Positions 9,051-17,983 of a stretch of 64,000 bases of DNA are shown one piece after another. How positions within the stretch are numbered: position 1 is the first letter of the stretch; every line of letters starts with the position of its first letter. A program made the position numbers and the translations under genes. The DNA is from JADGHX01 sp963837755 (GTDB taxonomy: Bacteria; Pseudomonadota; Gammaproteobacteria; Steroidobacterales; Steroidobacteraceae), in contig CAWIOP010000001.1 of assembly GCA_963837755.1 (NCBI GenBank), positions 1,736,001 to 1,800,000 of the forward strand, in the 5' to 3' direction. The notes under the pieces are model-generated. The model saw only the letters and a program-made list of their open reading frames with translations. It was not told the origin of the DNA and searched no databases.

Positions 9051-10052
9051 TCACAGCGAGTCAAGCCAGCTCAGCAGTTCCGGATCCCGCCTCCAGCGTG
9101 GGGGTCGGCTGGGTTTCGTCGACGGATCTACCTGCTCGAGCGCTTTTCGCTTCGTTTCCAGATTGGCGCGCGCATAGTGATTGGTCGTGTCCAGACGCGC
9201 GTGCCCGAGCCAGTTGCGGATCACGGTCACATCGACCCCAGCGGCGACGAGCTGAACGCCGACGCTGTGACGCCATGTGTGCGGCGTGATGCGTTTTGTC
9301 GCGAGCGATGGCACGCGCCGGGCGGCTGCTAGAACATACTGCTTGAGCTTGAAGCGAACCCCTGCCGCACCGAGCGGATGACCGTATCGGTTGACGAAGA
9401 TGGGTTCGTCATCCGCGCGCGGTTGTCGCCTCAGCAGCGCCTTGAGCACGTCCACTGTCTCCGGCCATAGCGGGCAAACTCGACCCTTGCGTCCCTTGCC
9501 CAGCAGCTCAACCTGAGCGGGGGATTCGAAGCGGATGGCTCGCGGGCATACATCCAGCGCCTCCTGGATCCGGGCTCCCGTGTTGTAGAGGAACGCGAGC
9601 AGCGCGTGATCCCTTTGCCCTTCCAGGCTCGAGCGGTCGGGTTCTCGGAGGATCGCGGCGATCTCCTCGGCATCCATGTAGCAAATGGCGGGCTGGGATC
9701 TCTTTTTGACAGGGATGTGCGCGATCTGCGTGCATTGCGCGATCGCCAGCGGCTCGCGATGGGCGACGAAGGCAAAGAAGCTGTGGATAGCGGCGAGCCG
9801 ACAATTACGTGTGCCGATGGACACCTTCCTGTCTTTCTCCAGATGCTCGAGGAACGCCAGCACCTCGTTGGCCTGCAGATCGGCTAGTGACAGCTCCGCG
9901 ATCTCGCGCCGTTTGCGCTCGCAGGCAAATCGCAGGAACAACTTCCAGGTGTCGCGATACGAGCATACGGTGTGACGAGAGAGATTCTTTTGCTTGCCCA
10001 TCCATTCATGGAAGAACGCGTGCAGCAAAGAGGAGAGGGAGTTGGAGTTCAT
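9051..10052 (-). CDS. Tyrosine recombinase, third gene of the RIT trio (RitC type)
   Basis: 333 residues. It has an N-terminal SAM-like core-binding domain and a C-terminal catalytic domain with Arg in NTGARIQEAL, the HxxR box HTWRHS, and His and Tyr in GHARLDTTNHYA. All expected catalytic residues are present. The start overlaps the stop of the preceding recombinase (ATGA) and has GGAGGGATCGCG before it. Third genes of RIT trios are of this length. It is expected to act with the other two to cut and rejoin the element ends. Confidence 0.9.
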   Translation of the reverse strand: MNSNSLSSLLHAFFHEWMGKQKNLSRHTVCSYRDTWKLFLRFACERKRREIAELSLADLQANEVLAFLEHLEKDRKVSIGTRNCRLAAIHSFFAFVAHREPLAIAQCTQIAHIPVKKRSQPAICYMDAEEIAAILREPDRSSLEGQRDHALLAFLYNTGARIQEALDVCPRAIRFESPAQVELLGKGRKGRVCPLWPETVDVLKALLRRQPRADDEPIFVNRYGHPLGAAGVRFKLKQYVLAAARRVPSLATKRITPHTWRHSVGVQLVAAGVDVTVIRNWLGHARLDTTNHYARANLETKRKALEQVDPSTKPSRPPRWRRDPELLSWLDSL

Positions 10053-11413
10053 CGCGATCCCTCCGTCGCCCGGAGCGCCGCTGCGCCGTTCTGGCGGAAG
10101 CGTTCACCGGCTTCCTGCAACAGCTCCGGAGTGATGTTTAGATACACCAGCGTCGAACGGATGTCCTTGTGCCCAAGGTAGGTTGCGAGATAGGGAAGCC
10201 TGGACTGTGGGTTGATGCCCGACTTGTACCAGTCGCGCATCCGATGGCCCACCATTGAGTGTCTGAGATCATGGATTCGTGCTCCGACTGCGCCGCGTGC
10301 CGGCTTGACGCCCGCGCGCCGCAGTACGTCCGTCAACACGAGCCTCACCCCTCCGACGGAGTAACCGCGACTTCGCTGCGGACTCCAGAACAGGGGGCTG
10401 TCCGGACTCGTCGGGGCACCCGCTCCTTGACGCACGGAGAGATAGTGCTTGAGAGCAGTCGTTACTCCGGGAGTCACAGGCAAGCAGCGATGTTTGAAGA
10501 ACTTCGTCTCTCGGATGACGATGCTCTCCTGCCGCAGATCAACATCCCCGAGCCTCAAGCGCACGATCTCTCCGCCCCGCAAACCGGCGCAGTAGGCAAG
10601 CACGAGCATCGTGAAGAGGCCAACCGGGCGCCATGGGGCTTTCGGCGACGGGTACGCGAGCGCCGCCTGCAGTATTCGCCGTATCTCGTCGTCCGTGCAG
10701 AGGTGGGCGGAGCGGTGGTGTCGGCGCGCTGCTCGAGCAACACCCTCGCCAATGGGCAAGACAGGCACGCGGGGATCGAGCCGGTGCAGGGCCTTCGAGA
10801 CGATGCGGCCTGCTTTGCGAGCGTCGTAGAGGCGAGACGGAGACGGCTGCTCTTCATTCCAGCGCTCGACGAGCCTGTTCAGTGGAAGCCCGGATAGCTC
10901 CGGATGGCGCTGCAAGAAACGATCGAAGCGCAGGAGCAACTCTTCACTGGTGTCATAGCGATAACCGAGCGTGCGCATGTGCGCCACATGATCTTCCATC
11001 ATTCGTCCGAGGAAGCTTTCAAAGGGAGGAAGCTGACGCAGTTGCTGTAATGTGTTGAGGTCCTCGCTGACCAGCGCTCGTACTATCGGCGTCGTGCGCG
11101 GTCCGTACTGCCGATGCAGTTCCGCAAAGGGGTTCGATGCGATTACCCTTTGCTTCTGCAGCCACCGCAGATATCGCTCGACCAGGAACGTCCGATGATA
11201 GAGGATGTGCGCTGGCCACTTGAGACTGCGCTCCTTCAGCCATTGCTGCATGATCGGGACGGTCGGCGCAGCGGCGCTGGTGCGTTTGGAGACAAAGCCG
11301 GTAAAGTTTCGCAGTGTTCCGGCGTAGTTCTTGGGCGTCGCTGCATGACGAAAGTGGTGGGTCCTCAGGAACCGCTCTATCAGCTTCGCATCTGCCAGGG
11401 ATAGACGAGTCAT
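10049..11413 (-). CDS. Tyrosine recombinase, second gene of the RIT trio (RitB type)
   Basis: 454 residues, the longest of the three. The catalytic domain shows Arg in YCAGLRGGEIVRLRL, the HxxR box HDLRHS, and GHKDIRSTLVYL with the final His and nucleophilic Tyr. Both ends overlap neighbouring recombinase genes by four bases (ATGA), which implies translational coupling and a fixed stoichiometry. The extended N-terminal region before the catalytic domain is as expected for middle RIT recombinases. Confidence 0.9.
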   Translation of the reverse strand: MTRLSLADAKLIERFLRTHHFRHAATPKNYAGTLRNFTGFVSKRTSAAAPTVPIMQQWLKERSLKWPAHILYHRTFLVERYLRWLQKQRVIASNPFAELHRQYGPRTTPIVRALVSEDLNTLQQLRQLPPFESFLGRMMEDHVAHMRTLGYRYDTSEELLLRFDRFLQRHPELSGLPLNRLVERWNEEQPSPSRLYDARKAGRIVSKALHRLDPRVPVLPIGEGVARAARRHHRSAHLCTDDEIRRILQAALAYPSPKAPWRPVGLFTMLVLAYCAGLRGGEIVRLRLGDVDLRQESIVIRETKFFKHRCLPVTPGVTTALKHYLSVRQGAGAPTSPDSPLFWSPQRSRGYSVGGVRLVLTDVLRRAGVKPARGAVGARIHDLRHSMVGHRMRDWYKSGINPQSRLPYLATYLGHKDIRSTLVYLNITPELLQEAGERFRQNGAAALRATEGSR

Positions 11414-12660
11414 GGCGATACCCCGCTTGGAAGCTCCAAGCCGATGGCTCGCAAGTCCTCCGTTGCCAGCTTCAGATACTCTCCGGTCGCCTGAGTCGAT
11501 GTGTGGCCCAGGACATCGCCAATGATCTTGAGCGATACGCCGGAGCGGAGCAGGCCCACCGCGCGTGCGTGACGGAAGGCATGGGGGCCCTTCCTGCCCT
11601 GCGGGACGACTCCGGCAGTTCGGAGGCGTGCGCTCGTAATGCAGTTGAGGGTCGAGCCGTTTTTGAACGGACGATGCGGCGCGAGGATACGGAGGAAAAC
11701 CTCTCGATGCGTGCTTCGGGGACGCGCCTTCTCCAAATATCGCAGTAGCGCCTCACCCGGCTCAGTCAGCAATGGAAGCTCGGAGTATGTCCCCGTCTTC
11801 GAGTGGCGCACCCGAAGAACATTCCGTCTCCAGTCGATATCTTCCAGGCGCAGCCGGACGATCTCCGCGGCCCGCAGGCCGTAGGTCGACAACAGCATCA
11901 AGACGGCATAGTCGCGGAGGCCGGTCCGGGAAAGATCCGTTCGAGCCACTTCCAGCACCTTCTGCACCTCTTGCGCACCCAGTGCGGAGGGAATGCCTTC
12001 GTGATCGTAGATGCGTGGACCGATGACCGTGTCACCGAGATCGGATGCAGTACGCCCGCGACGATGCAGGTGGCGCAAGAAGTCTCGGAGACAGACGGTG
12101 AGGCCTTCGATGGAGGCACGTTTCAGCCCGCGACAACAATGCTCCAAGTACGCGTCGATCTCGCAAACGCCCAAGCGCGTGAGGTTCTCCTGATCGGCGC
12201 GCAGACCAAGCGAGTTCAGGAACCGCAGCGCATGCGTCGTGCGTTTGGTCCGCGTCTCCGCATGAAGCCCACGCACGTCTCGAAGCCACGCGTCGTAGTC
12301 GTCTATGAGGTCGCGGTGAAAGGCTTCGAGCGCGTTAGTCGGCGGGTCCGGAACCGGCCATCTTCCGTGCACCAAGCGCAGCAGCATGTGAACGGCACCA
12401 GTGTATCGACGGCGCCACTTCTGAAATGGCGGCGACTCTCCGTGCCGTCTACGGAAGAGCTGATATTGTCGGCGCAAGAACTGCGTGACGTGCACCGCGC
12501 GGACGGCCTCTATCGCCAGCGATTTGCCGCTGCAGTAATCCAGCAAGTGACGTACGCGAGCGGGATACCACCGCTGGACCCGAGGGGAGTATCCCTCGGC
12601 CTTCAGATGAGTCCGCAGTTTCTCGAACAACAAGTCGTCGATCGATGTTGAAGTAGACAT
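11410..12660 (-). CDS. Tyrosine recombinase, first gene of the RIT trio (RitA type)
   Basis: 416 residues from the ATG at 12660, chosen because GAGGAGG lies 6 bases upstream; an in-frame ATG at 12699 lacks such a site. Catalytic residues: Arg in STYGLRAAEIVRL, Lys in RHSKTG, HxxR box HAFRHA, and GHTSTQATGEYLKL with His and Tyr. It is the promoter-proximal gene of the operon; the promoter must lie within the about 130 bases between its start and the element's right end, next to the recombination arms, so integrase binding could autoregulate it. Confidence 0.9.
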   Translation of the reverse strand: MSTSTSIDDLLFEKLRTHLKAEGYSPRVQRWYPARVRHLLDYCSGKSLAIEAVRAVHVTQFLRRQYQLFRRRHGESPPFQKWRRRYTGAVHMLLRLVHGRWPVPDPPTNALEAFHRDLIDDYDAWLRDVRGLHAETRTKRTTHALRFLNSLGLRADQENLTRLGVCEIDAYLEHCCRGLKRASIEGLTVCLRDFLRHLHRRGRTASDLGDTVIGPRIYDHEGIPSALGAQEVQKVLEVARTDLSRTGLRDYAVLMLLSTYGLRAAEIVRLRLEDIDWRRNVLRVRHSKTGTYSELPLLTEPGEALLRYLEKARPRSTHREVFLRILAPHRPFKNGSTLNCITSARLRTAGVVPQGRKGPHAFRHARAVGLLRSGVSLKIIGDVLGHTSTQATGEYLKLATEDLRAIGLELPSGVSP

Positions 12661-12794
12661 GGGAACCTCCTCGGATAAGACCGTCGCCGAGGATCCCACT
12701 TGTCCGTAATGCGAAGCACGATTGCGAGAACATGCCGGAGTTCCGCAGCCCTGGACGACTCCTTCCCATTACGGAGTGCTTCCGATTAGGGGAA

Positions 12795-13957
12795 GAGGCG
12801 CAGGTGGACTTCGGCCAGGGCGCGCTGACGCGCTACACGAACGGCAAGTACCGGCGGCCGTACCTGTTCGTGATGACGCTGAAGTACTCGGGCAAGAGCT
12901 TCCGCAAGGTGGTGTGGAAGGCCGATCAGGAGATCTGGGCGCGGCTGCACGAGGAAGCCTTCCGCGCCTTCGGCGGATGCTGTCAGTACGTCGTGCTCGA
13001 CAATCTCAAGGAGGGGGTGATCCGGCCCGACATCTACGAGCCGGAGCTGAACCCGGTGTACGCGCGCGATGCTGGCGCACTACGGCGTGGTGGCCGATCC
13101 GTGTCGCGTCGCGGGATCCCGAATCGCAAGGGCACCGTGGAGAACGCGATCCAGCACACGCAGAGCACGGCGCTGAAGGGGCGCAAGTTCGAGTCGATCG
13201 AGGAGCAGAACACGTGGCTCGCGCACTGGGAGGAGCGCTGGGCGGCGCCGCGCATCCACGGGCGCAAGAAGCGCCAGGTGCTGGAGATGTTCGGCGAGGA
13301 GCAGCCGCATCTGCAGGCCGCTGCCCGCTGGAGGGCTTCCGCTTCTTCAGGCAGGGCACGCGCACCGTGGACGATGCGGGCCTGGTGCAGGTGGACGCGC
13401 TCCTACTACGCCGGCGCTGCCGGCGCCGCTGCACAGCGAAGTCACGGTGCGCGTCTACGAGCGCGAGATCGAGATCCTGGACGCGCGCGGCGAGGTGCTG
13501 CGCCGGCACGACGAAGGCCACTCGCAAGGGCGCGTTCGTGCATCCCCGAGGCCGGATCGCATCTTCAACCCCTCGCGCGAGACCGCGCGCCTGCTCGGCA
13601 AGGTGACGAAGATCGGGCCGCACACGGCAACGCTGGCGCGGGAGATCTTCGCGCGCCTGGGTCGCCCCGGCCAGCGGGCGATCTACGGCCTGGCGAACCT
13701 GCCGCGCCATCACACGCGCGAACGACATCGAGGCGGCGTGCGAGCGCGTGCTCACCCTGAGCACGCCTTCCTACCAGGCCCTCAAGCGCGTCCTCGAGCG
13801 TCACGCTGCCGCTGAAGAGGCCACCGCTGCCGCGCGTGTTCCTGCACTTCAGCAGTCCGGCGAGGCCATCCGCGCGATCGACGAGTACCAGTCGTTCTGG
13901 GAGGAGTACTCCGCCAGCGACCCGAACGGTTCCTCACCCACCCATGACACTCCATAG
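12795..13957 (+). pseudogene. istA: istA, 3' part with several frameshifts
   Basis: It resumes at EAQVDFG and contains the IstA DDE core (FVMTLKYSGKSFRKVVW; VVLDNLKEGV; GTVENAIQHTQ) and the C-terminal region ending near SGEAIRAIDEYQSFWEEYSA. The frame is lost and regained several times: at about 13068 and 13110 around MLAHYGVVADP, again after EEQPHLQ near 13315, near 13410, near 13525 and near 13720. The decay is independent of the RIT insertion. Confidence 0.85.
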
Positions 13958-13966
13958 GAGAAGACG

Positions 13967-14735
13967 ATGAGCATGTCGATCACTGAACTGGAACGCGCGC
14001 TGCGCGCCCTGCGCCTGTCCGGCATGAGCGCCACCTTGCAGGCCCGCGCGCTGCAGGTGGCGCAGTCACGAGATGGACTTCATCGAGGCGTTCTCCTGGC
14101 TCGTGCAGGATGAGCTCGACCGGCGCCGCTCGCGCCTGCTGGAGCGGCGCTACACGCTCTCGGGGCTGCCCGAGCGCAAGGACCTGAAGGACTTCGACTG
14201 GACCTACAACCCGCGCCTGCCCAAGCGCGAAGTGCTCGAGCTGGCCACACTGAAGTTCATCGACGCGCGCGAAGGCGCGTTACTCCTCGGGCCACCCGGC
14301 ACCGGCAAGAGCCACATCGCCAAGGCACTCGCGCTGCTGGCCGTGCAGCGCGGCTACAAGGTGTTCTACCGCGAGGCGCATGAGTTGATCGAGGAAATCA
14401 ACGAAGCGCGCGAGCTCGGCGAGATCCGCAAGTACCGCGCGCAGCTCAAAGCCGCCGAGCTGCTCGTGATCGACGATCTGTTCCTGCGCAAGCTGCCCGC
14501 CAACGCCGGCGACGAACTCGCCGACGTGATCATGAGCCGCTACGAGAAACTCTCGACCATCATCACCTCGAACCGGCCGGTCGAGGACTGGGCCAAGCTG
14601 CTCGGCGACGTCGTGGTCGTCACGCCGCTACTCGATCGGCTGATGCATCACGGGCATCTGCTCAAGTTCGAAGGCAAGAGCTGGCGACTCAAGGAAGCCG
14701 CTGCTCGTGTTGCCAACCGCGCTCACACCGCGTAA
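13967..14735 (+). pseudogene. istB: istB, IS21 helper ATPase with a one-base insertion
   Basis: The N-terminus MSMSITELERALRALRLSGM starts at 13967. Removing one G at 14059-14060 restores LQVRSHEMDFIEAFSWLVQDE and gives a 255-residue protein, the normal IstB length. The AAA+ core is otherwise intact: Walker A GPPGTGKSH, Walker B LLVIDDLF, sensor region ITSNRPVEDW. Translation could restart at the ATG at 14073, giving 220 residues without the N-terminal segment used for IstA contacts. Confidence 0.85.
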
Positions 14736-14814
14736 ACACCCACCCCGTCCCGCCGCAGTCAAGTGGGGGATTTTGACCCGGCCACGGGTGGGGGAATTTG
14801 AGGTGGCCGCCGGG

Positions 14815-15660
14815 GAGCATGAACCATTGGGTCGGCTCGATGGATTCACGTTTGCATATGACTATGCAGCCGCGCTACGAGAGCTTGATCGCGGTTTTGA
14901 GGTGCGACAGGAGTTGGTGCAACGAAACGATTCTCTGGGTGTTGGGGTTGCGAGAGCGCCGCTGGTGATTCGAGACGGCGTGTCGAAGAGGCACATCGTG
15001 ATTCATGGTGCGTTTGCGCATTCTCTGATTGGCGAATGCGATCCCGAGCGGATGGAGGCAACGTACCTCCTCGTGTTCGAGTTGATGCATGTCGTGTGGC
15101 ATCAAGCGGTGGATGAGGCCTTTCCCGGCAGCGGGTTTCAGGTTCACGACTCTTACGAGGCAATCCTGTATCCACATATCGATGGAGTTGCGACTGCATA
15201 CTTTGCGGCCAGGCGCAGTGCGCCTCTATTCCCGAATCGCGGCGACACCTTGCGTGAATACGTTGCAGCGGCTCTCGCCAGCGCAACTGAGGCAATTCAG
15301 AATGAGAAACCAGTCTTCCGACTTGATGGCAATGTCGAGCCCTTGGCGCGCTGTGCATTTCGGCATTTGGGCGACGTGATGGAGCTGGCGGCACAGTTGA
15401 TGGGCCACTGCGACGGGCTGGCGGGCGGCACCGAGTCGCTGGCCGGTGAGCCGCTGAGTGAGAAACTACGGCAGCTCGGGCTCACCGGCTGGTTTAAGCC
15501 CTTGCAGAATGAACTGCGCAAGATATACGACCGACGCGGCCGGTGGACCTCGAGCGAGGAGTTTGTCCGGCTCAACCGAGCGCTCGAGCGTGCGCTGTGG
15601 GCGTTCGGAATGATTCCGTGGAAGTTGCCGGACGGGCGGATGTGGGTGCGGGTGGTTTGA
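14815..15660 (+). pseudogene. 5'-truncated unidentified gene next to the IS21 right end
   Basis: The frame enters from the IS21 end without a start codon of its own; recognisable protein begins about GRLDGFTFAYDYAAALRELD. About 280 residues remain, globular and soluble, with conserved-looking blocks HIVIHGAFAHSLIG, HDSYEAILYPHIDGVATAYFA and a basic aromatic C-terminus (WAFGMIPWKLPDG). I do not recognise the family. It ends 2 bases before the next gene, so the pair was probably one operon. Confidence 0.5.
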
Positions 15661-15662
15661 CA

Positions 15663-16292
15663 TTGAGTGTCTCCTTGTTCAAGTACATGGACAGTCGGTT
15701 TGCATCGCGCATGTTTGCATCGGGCGAGATCCGCTTAGGTACGTTGTATGCCTTCCGGGACGAAGAGCGTCTTGGCCCTGTCATAGGCGACCGCGATGAG
15801 GGAGCGGTCTATCTTAAGAAGTCCGGATTCACTGCCGTTGATACGGGTGTGCCTGGTAGCATCCCGCCCTTTCTTCGGTCAGGGATCTTCACTTCCGCTC
15901 AATCGCGTCTTCAGATCATCGCCCGCGATGGCATCGGGCGGTGCTTTGAAGATCCTGATTGCTGGATCTACTGCACGAGCGATCATTTCGATCGCAAGCG
16001 GATGGTCGATCTTGGCTACGATGCCTGCGTCGAGATCTTCGACGTCGAAGGGTCTATCTCACGCAAGATCCGGGCGCGTGTCGATAGCTTCTGGGGTGCC
16101 GCGAAGTGCGTTTACCGCAGTCGTTCCACTGAGCACACCGAGTACGATGGAATCCCGTCCGCGCTGATCAAAGACATCCGATATGCCGGGCAGGCTGAGG
16201 TTCGCGCAATCTGGTTGCCCAAGCGGGGGGAAACCGTGAGGCCGATTAATGTCCATGCGAAAAAGGCCCTGCGCTACTGCCGGGCACTGTAG
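15663..16292 (+). CDS. Unidentified protein, second gene of a small accessory pair
   Basis: About 209 residues, starting at a TTG at 15663 (SLFKYMDSRFASRMF); there is no nearer ATG except at MDSRF. The opening FKYMDSR ... IRLGTLYAFRDEE is weakly like DUF2971-type proteins found in accessory regions. The middle contains CWIYCTSD and FDRKRMVDLGYDACVEIF. It has no signal peptide or membrane segment. The 2-base gap to the previous truncated gene suggests joint function. The family assignment is a weak impression. Confidence 0.55.
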   Translation: MSVSLFKYMDSRFASRMFASGEIRLGTLYAFRDEERLGPVIGDRDEGAVYLKKSGFTAVDTGVPGSIPPFLRSGIFTSAQSRLQIIARDGIGRCFEDPDCWIYCTSDHFDRKRMVDLGYDACVEIFDVEGSISRKIRARVDSFWGAAKCVYRSRSTEHTEYDGIPSALIKDIRYAGQAEVRAIWLPKRGETVRPINVHAKKALRYCRAL

Positions 16293-16342
16293 TTCTCAGT
16301 TGCCTGCATGATGATGAATGCAAGCCGGCTTGGTGCGGAAGC

Positions 16343-16867
16343 CTAGCAGAACAGTCCTCCTATTGCCGGCCGGCGCGGGAGCAGTGAGCTATTTGCACCG
16401 ATGGCGCGTAACAGGGCTTCGTATGTTCCGAGGTGCTGCTCAAAAAACTTCGGTTCCACGAACATATTTACTGGCATGTAGGCTTCGGATTCCCCCAGCT
16501 TTCGCGCCCCGGTTTCGTCCCACACTTCGGCGCTACCATTGCAGAATACGCAATATTGAAATCTCAACCAGGAAATCAGCTCGCGAATCACTGCGATATC
16601 GGAGATCTGCCCGTCGAGTATGAAGCCGTTCAGAGGGTCGAAAAACAGACGTTGGGCCCCGAAGTCCAGCACCAATCGCAAGCGCAACGTTACAGCCGCG
16701 GTCACGAAATCGGCGATGAGCACGCCGTCAGCCCTTTCAAGTTTTTCGAGCTGACACACGCCGAGAGAGATCCGCTCCGCACCTCTTGTGGCCAGGATCA
16801 GGCATCGAGGGGGAAAGGCTCGTGAGGTCTCCTCAGGAGCAGTTCTTCCATCCCTCATCGCACGCAC
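16343..16867 (-). CDS. Possible hypothetical protein
   Basis: 174 codons on the minus strand. The composition is protein-like in the second half (WLRFQYCVFCNGSAEVWDE, then AYMPVNMFVEPKFFEQHLG), with no known motif. No strong ribosome-binding site is seen. The first about 30 residues overlap the end of the anti-sigma remnant, so the real start may be internal. Treat as tentative. Confidence 0.35.
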   Translation of the reverse strand: MRAMRDGRTAPEETSRAFPPRCLILATRGAERISLGVCQLEKLERADGVLIADFVTAAVTLRLRLVLDFGAQRLFFDPLNGFILDGQISDIAVIRELISWLRFQYCVFCNGSAEVWDETGARKLGESEAYMPVNMFVEPKFFEQHLGTYEALLRAIGANSSLLPRRPAIGGLFC

Positions 16868-17270
16868 ACGCCGCCATCGACCGGATAACGCTGGTCGCGG
16901 ACGCTATCGAAGATCCACAGTTGGTACTGCTCCTGCGAAGGAATGTTCCGCGTCAGTGCGACGAAACGCATGTAACCGACCTGACTGACGGGGTCCAAAA
17001 CGACGTCACCGTGCAGCGCTGCGCCGGTTGCATCACCACCGGAAGCCCACTCTGCCTTGAGCAAGTGACGACCGGGGGCGAGCAGGCTGGCCCGATCTTC
17101 CGCTGCCGTTCGACGCATCTGGGGCGCTGGCTCGGGTCGCATCAGCCAGTGCGTTTGCCCGCGGAAATGCCCGAGCTTTTCGACCCGAGCGCAGAAGGGG
17201 CCTTGCGATCGTCGGCAGCGCTACGAGCGCGGTGAGAAACGCAAGGATGCAGCTCGCGTAGATTCGATCC
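16855..17270 (-). pseudogene. RskA-type anti-sigma factor remnant
   Basis: The C-terminal periplasmic domain is recognisable: GDVVLDPVSQVGYMRFVAL, QEQYQLWIFDSVRDQ and YPVDGGV match the RskA/anti-sigma-K signature. The transmembrane helix (ILAFLTALVALPTIARPLL) lies in another frame upstream, so a frameshift separates the two, and the N-terminal zinc-binding domain is missing. The partner sigma factor is not present. Confidence 0.6.
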
Positions 17271-17488
17271 CCAGTGAACACCCGCAGAGCGTGCGGTCCG
17301 CGCCCAACCACGGCGAGCGTCGGCGTCGGACTCGAATGTCTAGCGGTGTGCTGCACGTGAGGGGTGCGGAATGCAGGGTTCCCGAGGCGCCACCACCTCG
17401 CCACGGACATCCGTGTGTCGCCGTGGCGTCATCGCGTTTGTACAAGCAGCTCGGCACACGATCACAACCGAGAGGAGCTGCAGCACAT

Positions 17489-17771
17489 ATGGGCCAGCAA
17501 ATCGATCGATTCTCTGAGGAGTTGCGCACCACGCTAACGGGTATCGACAGCCGCTTCACCAGCCTCCAGTCCAAGATCGACGCGAGGTCTCAGGGCGCTG
17601 AGCGCGAAGTGCGCAGCCAACTTGACCAGGCACGAAAGCGCATCGACCAGAATTCATGCCCAGGTCGCGGGCGCCCAAGACCGAGTGAAGGACTGGGCCG
17701 AGACCATATCGCACCCGATGGGTGTAACCGCCTGGAGTTCGCGCGTTCGTCAGGCTATGGGACCGGCATGA
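17489..17771 (+). pseudogene. Frameshifted paralogue of the coiled-coil protein at 22785
   Basis: From an ATG preceded by AGAGGAG, the first about 55 residues (MGQQIDRFSEELRTTL then SRFTSLQSKIDAR and REVRSQLDQARKRIDQN) closely match the protein at 22785-23201. The frame then shifts near 17655; AQDRVKDWAET follows in another frame and the rest is lost after about 17710. It is a decayed duplicate about 5.3 kb from the intact copy, on the other side of the sigma-54 regulator. Confidence 0.75.
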
Positions 17772-17983
17772 CGCCAACGATACGAATTATCGCGTAAGCA
17801 CTAGCGTATCCCGTGGCACAGGTCCTCGCGTGCCGCAGGAGCTGCGTACCATTGCGGATTTCGCGGCCGCAGCAACAGCGGTAAAAAGGGCTGTTGCAAG
17901 TACTTGGGGGAAGCGCCGTGCTGAGCTCAACCGTCGCAGTCGTTCTGACTCCCGCAGTCGCGTGCTCCTCCGCGAGCCAGCCA

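Larger units (their letters stand above)
8928..12788 (-). mobile_element. RIT element (recombinases in trio) inserted in istA
   Basis: Three overlapping tyrosine recombinase genes on the minus strand occupy nearly all of a 3.86-kb insert. GGGGAA occurs at both junctions (8922-8927 and 12789-12794), consistent with a 6-base target duplication. The ends are inverted repeats: left TAATGGGAAGC, right complement TAATCGGAAGC. A longer block at 8950-8982 matches the complement of the right end with one mismatch over 33 bases. Each end also holds a second inverted arm of the type CCGTAATGGGAAG (left complement near 9029-9045, right near 12700-12716). All three recombinases look intact, so the element may still be active. 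Confidence 0.85.
7540..14810 (+). mobile_element. IS21-family element with two accessory ORFs, split by a RIT element
   Basis: Two accessory ORFs, istA and istB run in one direction. istA is interrupted between 8927 and 12795; removing the insert joins PAFLKLTFAPGE to EAQVDFG, as in intact IstA. Sequence 14755-14805 (GGGATTTTGACCCGGCCACG and on) resembles IS21 right-end sequence but the terminal inverted repeat is not complete. The left end was not located; 7540 is a guess placed after the nSTAND3 remnant. Several small indels in istA and istB make the element non-autonomous. Confidence 0.75.

Noticed and set aside
10259..10897. 212-codon plus-strand frame inside the second RIT recombinase
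   Set aside because: It is a shadow of the recombinase on the opposite strand, whose catalytic motifs are clear.
9051..12660. Integron integrase and cassette array
   Set aside because: Three overlapping recombinases with inverted ends and no attC-like sites or cassettes; this is a RIT element.
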